Shown here: positions 25,845 to 34,524 of the stretch, in pieces | Position numbering within the stretch: position 1 is the first letter of the stretch | How the letters are laid out: every line of letters begins with the position of its first letter | Assembly (NCBI RefSeq): GCF_005280195.1 | Contig: NZ_SZPR01000009.1 | Coordinates: 1 to 64,000 of the forward strand | Direction: 5' to 3' | DNA length: 64,000 nucleotides | DNA from: Streptomyces galbus | GTDB taxonomy: Bacteria; Actinomycetota; Actinomycetes; Streptomycetales; Streptomycetaceae | Program-made: the position numbers and the translations under genes | The notes under the pieces: model-generated | What the model was told of the DNA's origin: nothing | The model's input: the letters and a program-made list of their open reading frames with translations, nothing else | Database searches by the model: none

Positions 25845-27113
25845 ATGCGCGATCAGGAACACGGCACCGGCCACCCCGGACGACGGCTGAGCACCAAGGA
25901 AGCCGCCGAACTGCTCGGCGTGAAGCCGGAGACCGTCTACGCGTACGTCAGTCGCGGCCAGCTCAGCAGCCGCCGTGTGCCCGGCGGCCGGGCCAGCACG
26001 TTCGACGCCCAGGAGGTCGAGGCGCTCGCGCGGCGCAACCGCCGGGACAGCGCCGGAAGCCCGGGCTCCGGAGCGGAGCTGTCCGTACGCACCCGCCTCA
26101 CGTTCATCGACACCGACCGGTACTACTTCCGTGGCGTCGACGCCGTCGAGCTGGCCTCGCGGCACTCCTACGAGGAGGTCGCCGAGTGGCTGTGGACCGG
26201 CCGGCTCGAGCCCGGGGCCACCCTCACCGCATCCGAGCCCTCGGTGGCGGCGGCCCGCCGTGCGGTCGACGCGCTGCCCGAACACACCGGCCCCACCGAC
26301 CGGTTGAGGGTGGCCGCGATCGCCGCCGCGACCACGGACCCGCTGCGCTTCGACCTGTCCGAGGACGCGGTGCTCGCCACCGCGCGCACCCTCATCCCCA
26401 CCCTGGTCGCCGCCCTGCCGCCCCGCCGGCACGACCACCGGGACCAGGGACCGCTGGCCCGGCGGCTGTGGGGCCGGCTCAGCGGCCGGGACGCCGACGA
26501 GGCGTCCCTGCACGTACTCGACACCGCCCTCGGGCTCCTCGCGGACCACGACCTGGCCGCCTCCACCCTGGCGGTCCGGGTGGCCGCCTCGGCCCGCGCC
26601 CACGCCTACGCGGCCGTCTCCGCGGGGCTCGGTGTGATCGAGGGTCCCCTGCACGGCGCGGCCGGCGGACTCGCCCACCGCCTGCTGCTGGAGGTCCTCG
26701 ACCAGGGCGACGCCGGCCCCGTGATCGCCGAGGAACTGCGGGCTGGCCGTCGCATCCCCGGCCTGGGACACCGCCTCTACCCGGGCGAGGACCCCCGCGC
26801 GCGGGCACTGTTCGCCCTGCTGGAGGACCTCCCGGCCGCCGGACCCGCCCTGGCCGCCGCCCGCGACATCGTCGCCACCGCCGCCCGCCACGCCCCGCTG
26901 CACGCCAACGTCGACCTGGCCCTGGCCGTCCTCACCGTGTCGTCCGGGATGCCGTCCACGGCGGGCGAGACGGTCTTCGCCGTGGCGCGCACGGCGGGCT
27001 GGATCGCGCACGCCCTGGAGGAGTACGGCGAGCGGCCGCTGCGGATGCGGCCCAGCGGCCACTACGTGGGACCGAAGCCGCCCCGGCCACTGCCGGAGGC
27101 GACGGAGGCGTAG
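25845..27113 (+). CDS. Citrate synthase-like protein with an N-terminal helix-turn-helix domain
   Basis: A 422-residue fusion. Residues about 14-60 (LSTKEAAELLGVKPETVYAY, then a wing with R-R-V-P-G-G-R-A-S-T-F) form an excisionase/MerR-like DNA-binding domain. The rest is a citrate synthase fold. Active-site residues are retained: the DHDLAASTL His, GPLHGAAG His, GLGHRLYPGEDPRA His and NVD Asp. It may thus be both enzyme and regulator, or a citrate-synthase-derived sensor of oxaloacetate and acyl-CoA. The ATG at 25845 follows GGTGA by 5 bases. Earlier in-frame starts fall inside the promoter palindromes. It is divergent from the other citrate synthase. Confidence 0.85.
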   Translation: MRDQEHGTGHPGRRLSTKEAAELLGVKPETVYAYVSRGQLSSRRVPGGRASTFDAQEVEALARRNRRDSAGSPGSGAELSVRTRLTFIDTDRYYFRGVDAVELASRHSYEEVAEWLWTGRLEPGATLTASEPSVAAARRAVDALPEHTGPTDRLRVAAIAAATTDPLRFDLSEDAVLATARTLIPTLVAALPPRRHDHRDQGPLARRLWGRLSGRDADEASLHVLDTALGLLADHDLAASTLAVRVAASARAHAYAAVSAGLGVIEGPLHGAAGGLAHRLLLEVLDQGDAGPVIAEELRAGRRIPGLGHRLYPGEDPRARALFALLEDLPAAGPALAAARDIVATAARHAPLHANVDLALAVLTVSSGMPSTAGETVFAVARTAGWIAHALEEYGERPLRMRPSGHYVGPKPPRPLPEATEA

Positions 27114-27118
27114 GACGC

Positions 27119-27145
27119 CCGCCGGGCTCACCTGAGGCCCGGCGG
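27119..27145. terminator. Hairpin terminator after the HTH-citrate synthase gene
   Basis: A 9-bp stem (27119-27127 with 27137-27145) begins 6 bp after the stop codon. The rest of the gap to 27336 holds only the iron box and promoter of the next gene. Confidence 0.65.
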
Positions 27146-27317
27146 AGGCGCCGCGTACGGCCCCCGCCCGCACGGCGTGCGACGCATGGCAGGTGCGAGC
27201 ACGGGAACCCAGAGTCCATGCACGGCTTCCGCACGCCGAACGTCCGTCCGCCCGGCCCCACGGCCCGACCCGGTCGGAGCAGGACACACCGGCACCCGGG
27301 AGCCACCCGCGGCCAAC

Positions 27318-27336
27318 TCAGGTTAGGCTCACCTCT
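27318..27336 (+). promoter_or_regulatory. Iron box (DmdR1/IdeR operator)
   Basis: TCAGGTTAGGCTCACCTCT matches 15 of 19 positions of the consensus TTAGGTTAGGCTAACCTAA, with the AGGTTAGGCT core intact. It ends one base before the GTG start of the next gene, so the mRNA is probably leaderless and repressed by DmdR-type regulators when iron is abundant. Confidence 0.82.
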
Positions 27337-28281
27337 GTGAGTACGTGCGCGACCGACTCGCGAGACCTCGGCGAGCCGCTTCCCGGAACCGCGGCCACGG
27401 CAAGGACCTGGATCCTGCTGGAGCAGCCGGGACCCTGGGGTGCCGAAGCGCTCACCTCGAGCCACCTCGACCCGGCGCTCGGCCGGGCCCTGCGCAGGGC
27501 CGCCAAGGGCACCGGCGTACGCATCGCGCTGATCCGCCGCCCGGGACGCCACGCCGACTTCGGCACGCCGTCGGTGCGCCGGGTGTTCGCGGCCCACACG
27601 GTCCCCGGCCGCGCGTGGCTGCACAGCGCGACGACCGGCGACCCGCGGCGGCTCCTCGACCTCGACTTCGGCGCGCTGAGCCGCGGCGACCACCGCACCT
27701 TCGGCACCGCGCTCGACGGCCGCCCGCACACCGGCGACCCGCTCGCCCTCATCTGCACCAACGGCAAGCGCGACCGCTGCTGCGCGCTCCTGGGCCGGCC
27801 GCTGGCCGCCGAGCTCGACGCGTCGGGCGTGCCGGGCGTGTGGGAGGTCACCCATCTGGGTGGTCATCGCTTCTCCCCCACGGTGCTCGTCCTGCCGCAC
27901 GGCTACGCCTACGGCCGCGCCGAGGCCCACGGTGTGCGAGAGGTCCTGCACGGCGTCCGGGAGGGCCGGATCGTCGTGGACGGCTGCCGGGGCAGCTCGG
28001 CCTGGGACCGGCCCGGCCAGGCGGCCGAGCTGGCCGTGCGCCGCGCGGCCGGCGAGTACGCGGCGGGCGCGCTGACCGTCGTGCGGACGACCGGCGAGGC
28101 GCCGCGCTGGGAGGTGACCGTGGCCCACGTGGACGGACGCCGGTGGCTGGTGACCGTCGCCCAGGGCGCCTCGCTCCCGCCCCGCGCGGAGAGCTGCGGG
28201 GCGTCGGTCCTCGGTGCGCCCGCGCAGATGAACGTGGTCGAGGTGCGCGAGCTGGGGCGCGTGGCGGCACTGGCCAGTTGA
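27337..28281 (+). CDS. Sucrase/ferredoxin-like family protein, iron-regulated
   Basis: A 314-residue protein of the sucrase/ferredoxin-like (Suc_Fer-like) family with a thioredoxin-fold ferredoxin domain. Cysteines in CTNGKRDRCCALLG (about residues 145-158) and a later G-C-R-G-S-S-A-W-D segment are candidate [2Fe-2S] or metal ligands. H-L-G-G-H-R-F-S-P-T is a family signature. The GTG at 27337 abuts the iron box and has no Shine-Dalgarno, so a leaderless start is likely. Control by an iron box suggests a role in iron-poor conditions, for instance electron transfer or reductive iron release from siderophores. That role is inference. Confidence 0.82.
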   Translation: MSTCATDSRDLGEPLPGTAATARTWILLEQPGPWGAEALTSSHLDPALGRALRRAAKGTGVRIALIRRPGRHADFGTPSVRRVFAAHTVPGRAWLHSATTGDPRRLLDLDFGALSRGDHRTFGTALDGRPHTGDPLALICTNGKRDRCCALLGRPLAAELDASGVPGVWEVTHLGGHRFSPTVLVLPHGYAYGRAEAHGVREVLHGVREGRIVVDGCRGSSAWDRPGQAAELAVRRAAGEYAAGALTVVRTTGEAPRWEVTVAHVDGRRWLVTVAQGASLPPRAESCGASVLGAPAQMNVVEVRELGRVAALAS

Positions 28282-28451
28282 CGCGGGGGTCCCGATCGGC
28301 CGGTCGCAGTGACGTCGTGCGCCCCGGCGAGCGCGAGTACGTCCACGAATCAACGGATCAACGGATCCTTCAGGAGATCCCTGCCACACCTTGCACGGAT
28401 CCACTCCCCACCCCTACGGCCCCGCCGACCCGTCCACGTACCGTCGTCGGT

Positions 28452-30122
28452 ATGAGCCCCACTCCCCCCGTACGCCGCCTGCGCCTGGGTCTGCCCCGGC
28501 GGGTGTTCTCGCAGGTGCTGCTGATGCAGGTGGCGATCGCCGCGGGAGTCGCGGTGCTCGCGACCGGCCTGTTCCTCGCGCCGCTCAGCGACCAGCTCGA
28601 CGACCAGGCGATGCGTCGCGCCCTGGCGATCGCGCGGACCACCGCGGAGATACCGCAGGTCGCCGAGGACCTGCAGCGCACGCCGCCGACGGTCGACGGC
28701 CCGGTGCAGCGGCAGGCGGAGCGGATCCGCAAGGCCAGCGGGGCCGAGTACGTGGTCGTGATGGACACCGAGGGCGTGCGCTGGTCGCATCCGGACCCCG
28801 ACCAGGTCGGCGGTCACGTCTCGACGGACCCCGGGCCGGCGCTGGCCGGTCACGACGTCATGCAGATCGACACCGGCACCCTCGGCCGTTCGGCCCGCGG
28901 CAAGGTGCCGCTGCGCGACAGCGACGGCAGGATCATCGGCGCGGTGTCCGTCGGCATCGAGTACGACAGCGTGCGGGAGCGGCTGATCCACGCGATCCCC
29001 GGGCTGCTGGCCTACGCGGGCGGCGCCCTCGCCGTGGGCGCGCTGGCCGCGTGGCTGATCTCCCGGCGGGTCCAGCGGCAGACGCGTGACCTGGCCTTCT
29101 CGGACATCTCGGCGCTGCTCGCGGAGCGCGAGGCGATGCTGCACGGCATCAAGGAGGGCGTGGTCGCCCTGGACCGCGCGGGCCGCGTCCGGCTGCTCAA
29201 CGACGAGGCGCAGCGCCTGCTGGGCATCGGCGAGGAGTCCGTCGGCCGGACGCCGGACGAGGCCCTGGGCGAGGGGCGTACGGCCGACGTGCTGGCGGGC
29301 CGGGTGGCGGGCACCGACCTGCTCACCGTGCGCGGGCAGCGCGTCCTGGTCGCCAACCGCATGCCCACGGACGACGGCGGTGCCGTGGCCACCCTGCGCG
29401 ACCGGACCGAGCTGGAGGAGCTGGGCCGGGAGCTGGACTCCACGCGCGGCCTGATCGACGCCCTGCGCGCGCAGGACCACGAGCACGCCAACCGCATGCA
29501 CACGCTCCTCGGGCTGCTGGAGCTGGAGATGTACGACGACGCCGTGGAGTTCGTGGGTGAGGTGGTCGGGGACCACCGGGTCACCGCGGAGCAGGTCACG
29601 GAGAAGATCCATGACCCGTTGCTGGCCGCCCTCCTGGTCGGCAAGGCGACCGTCGCGGCCGAGCGCGGGGTCGCCCTGTGGGTCTCCGACGACACCCGGC
29701 TGCCCGACCGCCTCGTCGATCCCCAGGGACTGGTCACGGTCGTCGGCAACCTCGTCGACAACGCCCTGGACGCCGTGGCGGCCACCCGCCACGCGCGCGT
29801 GGAGGTTCAGCTGCGCGCGGACGGCCGTACGGCGGTGCTGAGCGTGTGCGACACCGGTCCCGGGGTCCCGCCGGAACAGCGGGAGTTGATCTTCACGGAG
29901 GGGTGGTCCACCAAGAAGCCGCCGGCCCACGGCAAGCGGGGCATCGGCCTGTCCCTGGTGCGCCGGCTCGCCGAACGGCAGGGCGGCAGCGTGGCGGTGG
30001 ACGAGGCGGACGGCGGCGGCGCACGGTTCACGGTGGTCCTGCCCGAGGCACTGGCCGCACCGGACCTGGAGCCCGCCCTGACCGCGGGCCTGCACGACAC
30101 CGCCGAGGAGGAGTCCCGATGA
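28452..30122 (+). CDS. CitA/DcuS-type sensor histidine kinase
   Basis: A 556-residue membrane kinase. A first membrane helix (about residues 22-45), an extracytoplasmic PAS-like sensor (46-180), a second helix (184-205), a cytoplasmic PAS domain (about 215-315) and the kinase core follow. The phospho-acceptor region is DHEHANRMHTLLGLL, the N box NLVDNALDAV, G1 DTGPGVP and G2 GKRGIGLSLVRR. The CitA/DcuS group senses C4 or C6 carboxylates directly. Its stop overlaps the response regulator start (ATGA), so they form a coupled pair. The ATG at 28452 has no good ribosome site and may be leaderless. Confidence 0.92.
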   Translation: MSPTPPVRRLRLGLPRRVFSQVLLMQVAIAAGVAVLATGLFLAPLSDQLDDQAMRRALAIARTTAEIPQVAEDLQRTPPTVDGPVQRQAERIRKASGAEYVVVMDTEGVRWSHPDPDQVGGHVSTDPGPALAGHDVMQIDTGTLGRSARGKVPLRDSDGRIIGAVSVGIEYDSVRERLIHAIPGLLAYAGGALAVGALAAWLISRRVQRQTRDLAFSDISALLAEREAMLHGIKEGVVALDRAGRVRLLNDEAQRLLGIGEESVGRTPDEALGEGRTADVLAGRVAGTDLLTVRGQRVLVANRMPTDDGGAVATLRDRTELEELGRELDSTRGLIDALRAQDHEHANRMHTLLGLLELEMYDDAVEFVGEVVGDHRVTAEQVTEKIHDPLLAALLVGKATVAAERGVALWVSDDTRLPDRLVDPQGLVTVVGNLVDNALDAVAATRHARVEVQLRADGRTAVLSVCDTGPGVPPEQRELIFTEGWSTKKPPAHGKRGIGLSLVRRLAERQGGSVAVDEADGGGARFTVVLPEALAAPDLEPALTAGLHDTAEEESR

Positions 30123-30799
30123 TCGAGGTGCTGGTCGTGGACGACGACGCCAGGGTCGCGCAGGTCAACGCCGCCTACGTGGAGAAGGTGCCCGGCTTCC
30201 ACGTGGCCGGCGAGGCGCACAGCGCGGCCGACGCCCTGCGCCTGCTGGAGGCGCAGCCCCGCGTGGACCTCGTCCTGCTGGACCACTACCTGCCCGACGA
30301 GACCGGTCTCGAGGTGGTCCAGGAGATGCGCCGGCGCGGCCACCAGACGGACGTGATCATGGTGACGGCGGCGCGGGACGTCTCGACGGTGCAGGCGGCG
30401 ATGCGGCAGGGCGCGCTGCAGTACCTGGTCAAGCCGTTCGCGTTCGCGGGCCTGCGGGCCAAGCTGGAGGCGTACGCGGAGCTGCGGCGCACCCTCGACG
30501 GCGGTGGTGAGGCCGAACAGTCCGACGTGGACCGGATCTTCGGCGCCCTGTCGGCGTCGTCGGAGACCGGGCTGCCCAAGGGGCACTCCCCCACCACCGC
30601 GGAGCTGGTCCGCCGGTGCCTGATGGGCGCCGGGGGTCCCCTGTCGGCCCAGGAGATCGCCGACCGGACCGGGGTGAGCCGTCAGACCGCCCAGCGCTAC
30701 CTCAAGCTCCTGGAGCGCACGGGCCGCGCGCGGCTGACCCTCAAGTACGGCGACGCGGGCCGCCCGGAACACCGTTACGTGTGGGCGACCCGCGGCTGA
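30119..30799 (+). CDS. CitB/DcuR-type response regulator
   Basis: The 226-residue partner of the kinase encoded just upstream. The receiver domain holds VVDDD and the phosphorylation site Asp55 (LVLLDHYLPD), with the T (MVTAA) and K (YLVKPF) switch residues. A C-terminal winged helix domain (about residues 160-222) includes LSAQEIADRTGVSRQTAQRYL. CitB-type regulators activate carboxylate transport or metabolism genes. The likely targets are the ABC importer just downstream on the other strand or the symporter at 34525, by proximity only. Confidence 0.92.
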   Translation: MIEVLVVDDDARVAQVNAAYVEKVPGFHVAGEAHSAADALRLLEAQPRVDLVLLDHYLPDETGLEVVQEMRRRGHQTDVIMVTAARDVSTVQAAMRQGALQYLVKPFAFAGLRAKLEAYAELRRTLDGGGEAEQSDVDRIFGALSASSETGLPKGHSPTTAELVRRCLMGAGGPLSAQEIADRTGVSRQTAQRYLKLLERTGRARLTLKYGDAGRPEHRYVWATRG

Positions 30800-30800
30800 C

Positions 30801-30824
30801 GCACGGCGACACGGCTCGCCGTGC
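30801..30824. terminator. Bidirectional hairpin between the CitB-type regulator and the ABC importer operon
   Basis: A perfect 9-bp stem (30801-30809 with 30816-30824) and 6-base loop sits in the 40-bp gap between convergent stop codons. Confidence 0.7.
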
Positions 30825-30839
30825 GCGTCGGCCAGGTGG

Positions 30840-31895
30840 TCAGCCGGTCGCCTTCTGGACGAACTCCGTCGTGTAGGTCTTGTCCAGGTCCACGTCGGCG
30901 TTCTTGATGGTGGGGTTGAACGCCTTGAGGACCTTTTCCACGGTCTCGGGGCCGTTCTTCGGCATCACGCCGTCGTCGGTGAACATCGGCAGCGTGCTCT
31001 TGATGGCCGACGCGTAGAGCACCTTGTTGCCCTGGGAGTAGTCGGCGGGCATCTTGTCGGCTATCTCGGTGGCGCTGTGGGTGGACATCCACTGGAGCGT
31101 CTTGACGAATGCATTGGCCAACTTCTGCACGGTGTCCTTGTGGCTGTTCACCCAGTCCGTCTGCATGTACAGACTCGACGACGGGTACGGCCCGCCGAGC
31201 GCCGCCTCCGACCCCGCCGGGGTGCGCATGTCGAGGAGGATCTTGCCGACGCCCTTGTCCAGGACCGTCGCGACGGTCGGGTCGGTGGTCATGCCGCCGT
31301 CGATGGCGCCCTTCTGCAGCGCGGAGATGAACGTCGGCCCGGCACCCACGGCGACCGGGGTGAGCTCGCTGACGTTCACGCCGTTCTTCACGGCGAGGTA
31401 CTTGGTGAGGAAGTCCGTCGAGGAGCCGAGGCCCGTGACGCCGAGCTTGCGGCCCTTGAAGTCCTTCGGCGAGGAGATGTCGTCGGCCGCCTTGGTCGAG
31501 ACGACCTCCACCTCTCCGGGGGCGTGCGAGAACTGCACCACCGACTCGACCTCCTTGCCCTTCACCTGGAGGTCCAGCGTGTGGTCGTAGAAGCCGACGG
31601 CCCCCTGCACCTGCCCGGAGACGAGCGCGGTCTCGGCCTGCACGCCAGCCGGTTCGCTGAGCAGTTCCACGGCGAGGCCCTCGGCGTCGAAGTAGCCGAG
31701 CCGCTGGGTGAGCATGGCGGGGAGGTAGATGACCTTGTCCAGTCCGCCCACCATGATCTTGACCTTGGTGCCCTTGCCGTCTCCGCCGGAGCCGGCGGAG
31801 GCGGTGCCGGCGGCGTCGTCGGCGCAGGCGGTGAGCGAGGCGAGGGCGAGCAGGCCGGCGGCGGCCAGGGCGGTGCGCCTGACGGATGTGCGCAT
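30840..31895 (-). CDS. ABC importer substrate-binding lipoprotein (NMT1/THI5- or TauA-like)
   Basis: The 351-residue protein starts with a lipoprotein signal (L-L-A-L-A-S-L-T-A-C, lipobox Cys about 24), then a G/S linker and a periplasmic-binding fold of the nitrate/taurine/thiamine-precursor class (G-L-D-K-V-I-Y-L-P-A, G-L-A-V-E-L-L, D-F-K-G-R-K-L-G-V-T). It would capture the solute outside the membrane. The substrate could be a sulfonate, a pyrimidine precursor of thiamine or another small anion; the sequence does not decide. It is the last gene of a three-gene importer operon, 72 bp after the permease gene. Confidence 0.88.
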   Translation of the reverse strand: MRTSVRRTALAAAGLLALASLTACADDAAGTASAGSGGDGKGTKVKIMVGGLDKVIYLPAMLTQRLGYFDAEGLAVELLSEPAGVQAETALVSGQVQGAVGFYDHTLDLQVKGKEVESVVQFSHAPGEVEVVSTKAADDISSPKDFKGRKLGVTGLGSSTDFLTKYLAVKNGVNVSELTPVAVGAGPTFISALQKGAIDGGMTTDPTVATVLDKGVGKILLDMRTPAGSEAALGGPYPSSSLYMQTDWVNSHKDTVQKLANAFVKTLQWMSTHSATEIADKMPADYSQGNKVLYASAIKSTLPMFTDDGVMPKNGPETVEKVLKAFNPTIKNADVDLDKTYTTEFVQKATG

Positions 31896-31967
31896 GACGG
31901 TTCACGTCCTTGTGAGGAGGCGGGGCGGCGGAGGGAGTGAGGATGCGGCGGTGTGGGACGTACGGGT

Positions 31968-32831
31968 TCAGTGGTCGGAACCGGACGCCTTCCACCGGAA
32001 GATGCGGCGCTCGGCGAAGGTGAGCAGTCCCTCGGCGACGAGGGCGACGACCGCGAGGATGACCATGGCGGCGTACACGCCGGCCGCGTTGAAGGTGCCC
32101 TGGGACTGCGCGACGAGCAGGCCGATGCCCTTGGTCGCGCCGATGTACTCGCCGACGATGGCGCCGATCAGGGCGAAGCCGAAGCTGACGTGGAGGCTGG
32201 TGAAGATCCAGGACGTGGCCGAGGGGATGACCACCTGGAGGGTCACCCGGCGGTCGCTGGCGCCCAGGATGCGGGCGTTGGCCACGAGGTTGCGGTCCAC
32301 CTCGCGGGCGCCCTGGAAGGCGTTGAAGAACACCGGGAAGAACACCAGCACGACGGCCGAGGCGACCTTGGAAGCCGGGCCCAGGCCGAACCAGATCACG
32401 AAGATCGGCGCGAGGACGATCCTGGGGATCGAGTTGAGCACCTTGATGTAGGGACCGAGGACGTCGGCGAGGAAGGTGATCCGCCCCAGGGCGATGCCGA
32501 ACACCACGCCGGTGACCACCCCGATGACCCAGCCGAGCAGTGCCTCGTGGAGCGTGTACCAGATCTGTTCGCCCAGCGAGCCGAGCGCGGTGCCGTGGGT
32601 GACCCAGGTGGAGATCTGGTCCCAGATCTTCGACGGCATCGAGAAGTTGAACGGATCGATGACCTCGGCCCGGGACAGCGCTTCCCAGAGCCCCAGTACG
32701 CCCACCAGCAGCAGTACCCGGGCGGCGGTGACGACGATCCTGCGCTTGCGGGCAGCACGCGCGCGCGAGTGGGCGCGGTCGGACGTCTTGACCGTGTCGA
32801 CGGCAGGTTGACTGAGCACCTCAGGCGACAT
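31968..32831 (-). CDS. ABC importer permease (SsuC/TauC type)
   Basis: A 287-residue inner-membrane protein with about six helices and the BPD_transp_1 coupling loop (E-V-D-R-N-L-V-A-N-A-R-I-L-G-A, about residues 173-190). The N-terminal 35 residues are cytoplasmic and basic. It forms the channel for the solute delivered by the lipoprotein encoded downstream. Its ATG overlaps the end of the ATPase gene by 11 bp, so translation is coupled. Confidence 0.9.
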   Translation of the reverse strand: MSPEVLSQPAVDTVKTSDRAHSRARAARKRRIVVTAARVLLLVGVLGLWEALSRAEVIDPFNFSMPSKIWDQISTWVTHGTALGSLGEQIWYTLHEALLGWVIGVVTGVVFGIALGRITFLADVLGPYIKVLNSIPRIVLAPIFVIWFGLGPASKVASAVVLVFFPVFFNAFQGAREVDRNLVANARILGASDRRVTLQVVIPSATSWIFTSLHVSFGFALIGAIVGEYIGATKGIGLLVAQSQGTFNAAGVYAAMVILAVVALVAEGLLTFAERRIFRWKASGSDH

Positions 32832-33636
32832 GAGCGGCTCCCCTTTCCCGGGTGATGCGGACCTCTGCGCCGAGGGACTCCCAGATCTCGCGGTAGATGT
32901 CGATGAACCGGGGCTCCAGGCGCACCGATTCGACCTTGCGCGGCCGCGGCAGGTCGATGTCGAAGACCTGCTTGACGGTGGCGGGTCCCGCCGTCATCAC
33001 GACGACCTTGTCGGCGAGCGCGATGGACTCCTCCAGGTCGTGGGTGACGAAGACGACGGAGGCGCCCGTGCCCTCCCACAGCTCCAGCAGCTCGTCCGAC
33101 ATCAGCGCCCGGGTCTGCACGTCGAGCGCCGAGAACGGCTCGTCCATGAGCAGGATCTCGGGGTCGTTGACGAAGGTCGCGGCGAGCGCGACCCGCTTGC
33201 GCTGACCACCGGAGAGCTGGTGGGGGTAGCGGTCCTCGAAGGCGGACAGACCGACCCGGGCCAGCCACTCGCGCGCCCGGCTCTTCGCCTCCGCCTTGGC
33301 AACACCCCGGAAGCGGGGGCCCGCCATGACGTTGGACAGGACGGTGCGCCACGGGAAGGTGGCGTCCTGCTGGAAGACGAAGCCCACCTTGTCGCCCACG
33401 CCGCGCACCGGCTGCCCGGCGACGAGCACCTCGCCGTCGGTCGGTTCCTCCAGGCCGCTGACCAGGGTCAGCGTGGTGGACTTCCCGCAGCCGGTCGGCC
33501 CGACGACGGCCACGAACTCGCCGCGCCCGACGGTCAGGTCCAGTTCCCGGACGGCGGTGTGCAGACCCCCCGACGGGGTCCTGAACGTCTTGCTCGCGCC
33601 CCGCAGCTCGATGGCGGGGCTGGTGTGTGCGCTCAT
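32821..33636 (-). CDS. ABC importer ATPase (SsuB/TauB type)
   Basis: A 271-residue ATPase with a complete set of motifs: Walker A GPTGCGKST, Q-loop VFQQD, signature LSGGQ, Walker B ILLMDEP and switch His in FVTHD. It powers the permease encoded next. It is the first gene of the operon, and its start (MSAHTSPA, ATG at 33636) faces the orphan CitB-type regulator at 33803 across a 166-bp gap containing a palindrome. Confidence 0.93.
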   Translation of the reverse strand: MSAHTSPAIELRGASKTFRTPSGGLHTAVRELDLTVGRGEFVAVVGPTGCGKSTTLTLVSGLEEPTDGEVLVAGQPVRGVGDKVGFVFQQDATFPWRTVLSNVMAGPRFRGVAKAEAKSRAREWLARVGLSAFEDRYPHQLSGGQRKRVALAATFVNDPEILLMDEPFSALDVQTRALMSDELLELWEGTGASVVFVTHDLEESIALADKVVVMTAGPATVKQVFDIDLPRPRKVESVRLEPRFIDIYREIWESLGAEVRITRERGAAHVA

Positions 33637-33696
33637 GGCCGGGGACGGTAGGTGTGCCCCGCGTCACGGCATCAGCCTTGTGCGCACATGCGCTTC

Positions 33697-33732
33697 TTTT
33701 GCTTGCAACAGCCTGTTGTGCTCGTTTTGCTC
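33697..33732. promoter_or_regulatory. CAACAG-C-CTGTTG palindrome flanked by TTTTGCT repeats
   Basis: A perfect 13-bp palindrome (33706-33718) is bracketed by direct copies of TTTTGCTy (33697-33704 and 33725-33732). The array lies in the divergent region between the ABC importer and the orphan CitB-type regulator. It is the natural place for that regulator's binding site. The direct repeats 28 bp apart would sit nearly on one face of the helix. Confidence 0.5.
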
Positions 33733-33802
33733 GCGCTAGAACAACGGAGCCGAAACACGGGCGTCACACCACGCCCGCCAGGCCTTGAGGGAAAGAGGCC
33801 CG

Positions 33803-34495
33803 ATGATTGACGTCCTGGTGGTGGACGACGACTTCCGTGTCGCAGAGATCAACGCCAAGTACGTGGGGAAGGTTCCCGGCTTCCGGGTCGCCGCCCGCGC
33901 GCACAGCGCCGCCCAGGCGCTGGCCGCCGTCGAACGCGGCGGCATCGACCTGGTGCTCCTCGACCACTACCTGCCCGACGGGACGGGCCTGCACCTCGTG
34001 CACCGCATGCGGGAACAGGGCCACGGCACCGACGTCATCATGATCACGGCGGCCAGCGACGTCACGACGGTCCAGGCGGCGATGCGCCTGGGCGCCCTGC
34101 ACTACCTGGTGAAACCGTTCACCTTCGCCGCCCTGCGGGCCCGCCTCGACTCCTACGCCGCCCTGCGCCGCACCGTCGACCGCGTGGGGGGCCACGGGCT
34201 GACGGGGCAGGAGCAGGTGGACCGCATCTACGGCGCCCTGCGCACCGCCCCGGTGCCTCCCTCCCCCGGCCTGCCGAGCGGTCATTCCGAGCCGACGACG
34301 GACCTGATCTGCGCCGTCCTGCACCGCGCGGGCCAGCCCCTGTCGGCCCACGAGGTCGCCGTGAAGACGGGCCTGAGCCGGTCGACCGCCCAGCGCTACC
34401 TCCGCCACCTCGAACAGGCCGGCCGCCTGCGCCTCTCGCTCAAGTACGGCGACACGGGCCGCCCGGAACACCGCTACGCGTGGGTGGCGCCCTAG
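33803..34495 (+). CDS. Orphan CitB/DcuR-type response regulator
   Basis: A 230-residue regulator closely related to the one at 30119 (shared VVDDD, LDHYLPD with Asp54, VTTVQAAMRLGALHYLVKPF, S-x-T-A-Q-R-Y-L and KYGDxGRPEHRY). No kinase gene accompanies it. It may be phosphorylated by the CitA-type kinase at 28452, or by a remote one. It is divergent from the ABC importer, which it probably controls. The ATG at 33803 has AGAGG 6 bases upstream. Confidence 0.9.
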   Translation: MIDVLVVDDDFRVAEINAKYVGKVPGFRVAARAHSAAQALAAVERGGIDLVLLDHYLPDGTGLHLVHRMREQGHGTDVIMITAASDVTTVQAAMRLGALHYLVKPFTFAALRARLDSYAALRRTVDRVGGHGLTGQEQVDRIYGALRTAPVPPSPGLPSGHSEPTTDLICAVLHRAGQPLSAHEVAVKTGLSRSTAQRYLRHLEQAGRLRLSLKYGDTGRPEHRYAWVAP

Positions 34496-34524
34496 CCGCT
34501 GTGCCCCGGGGACCCCACCACCGG

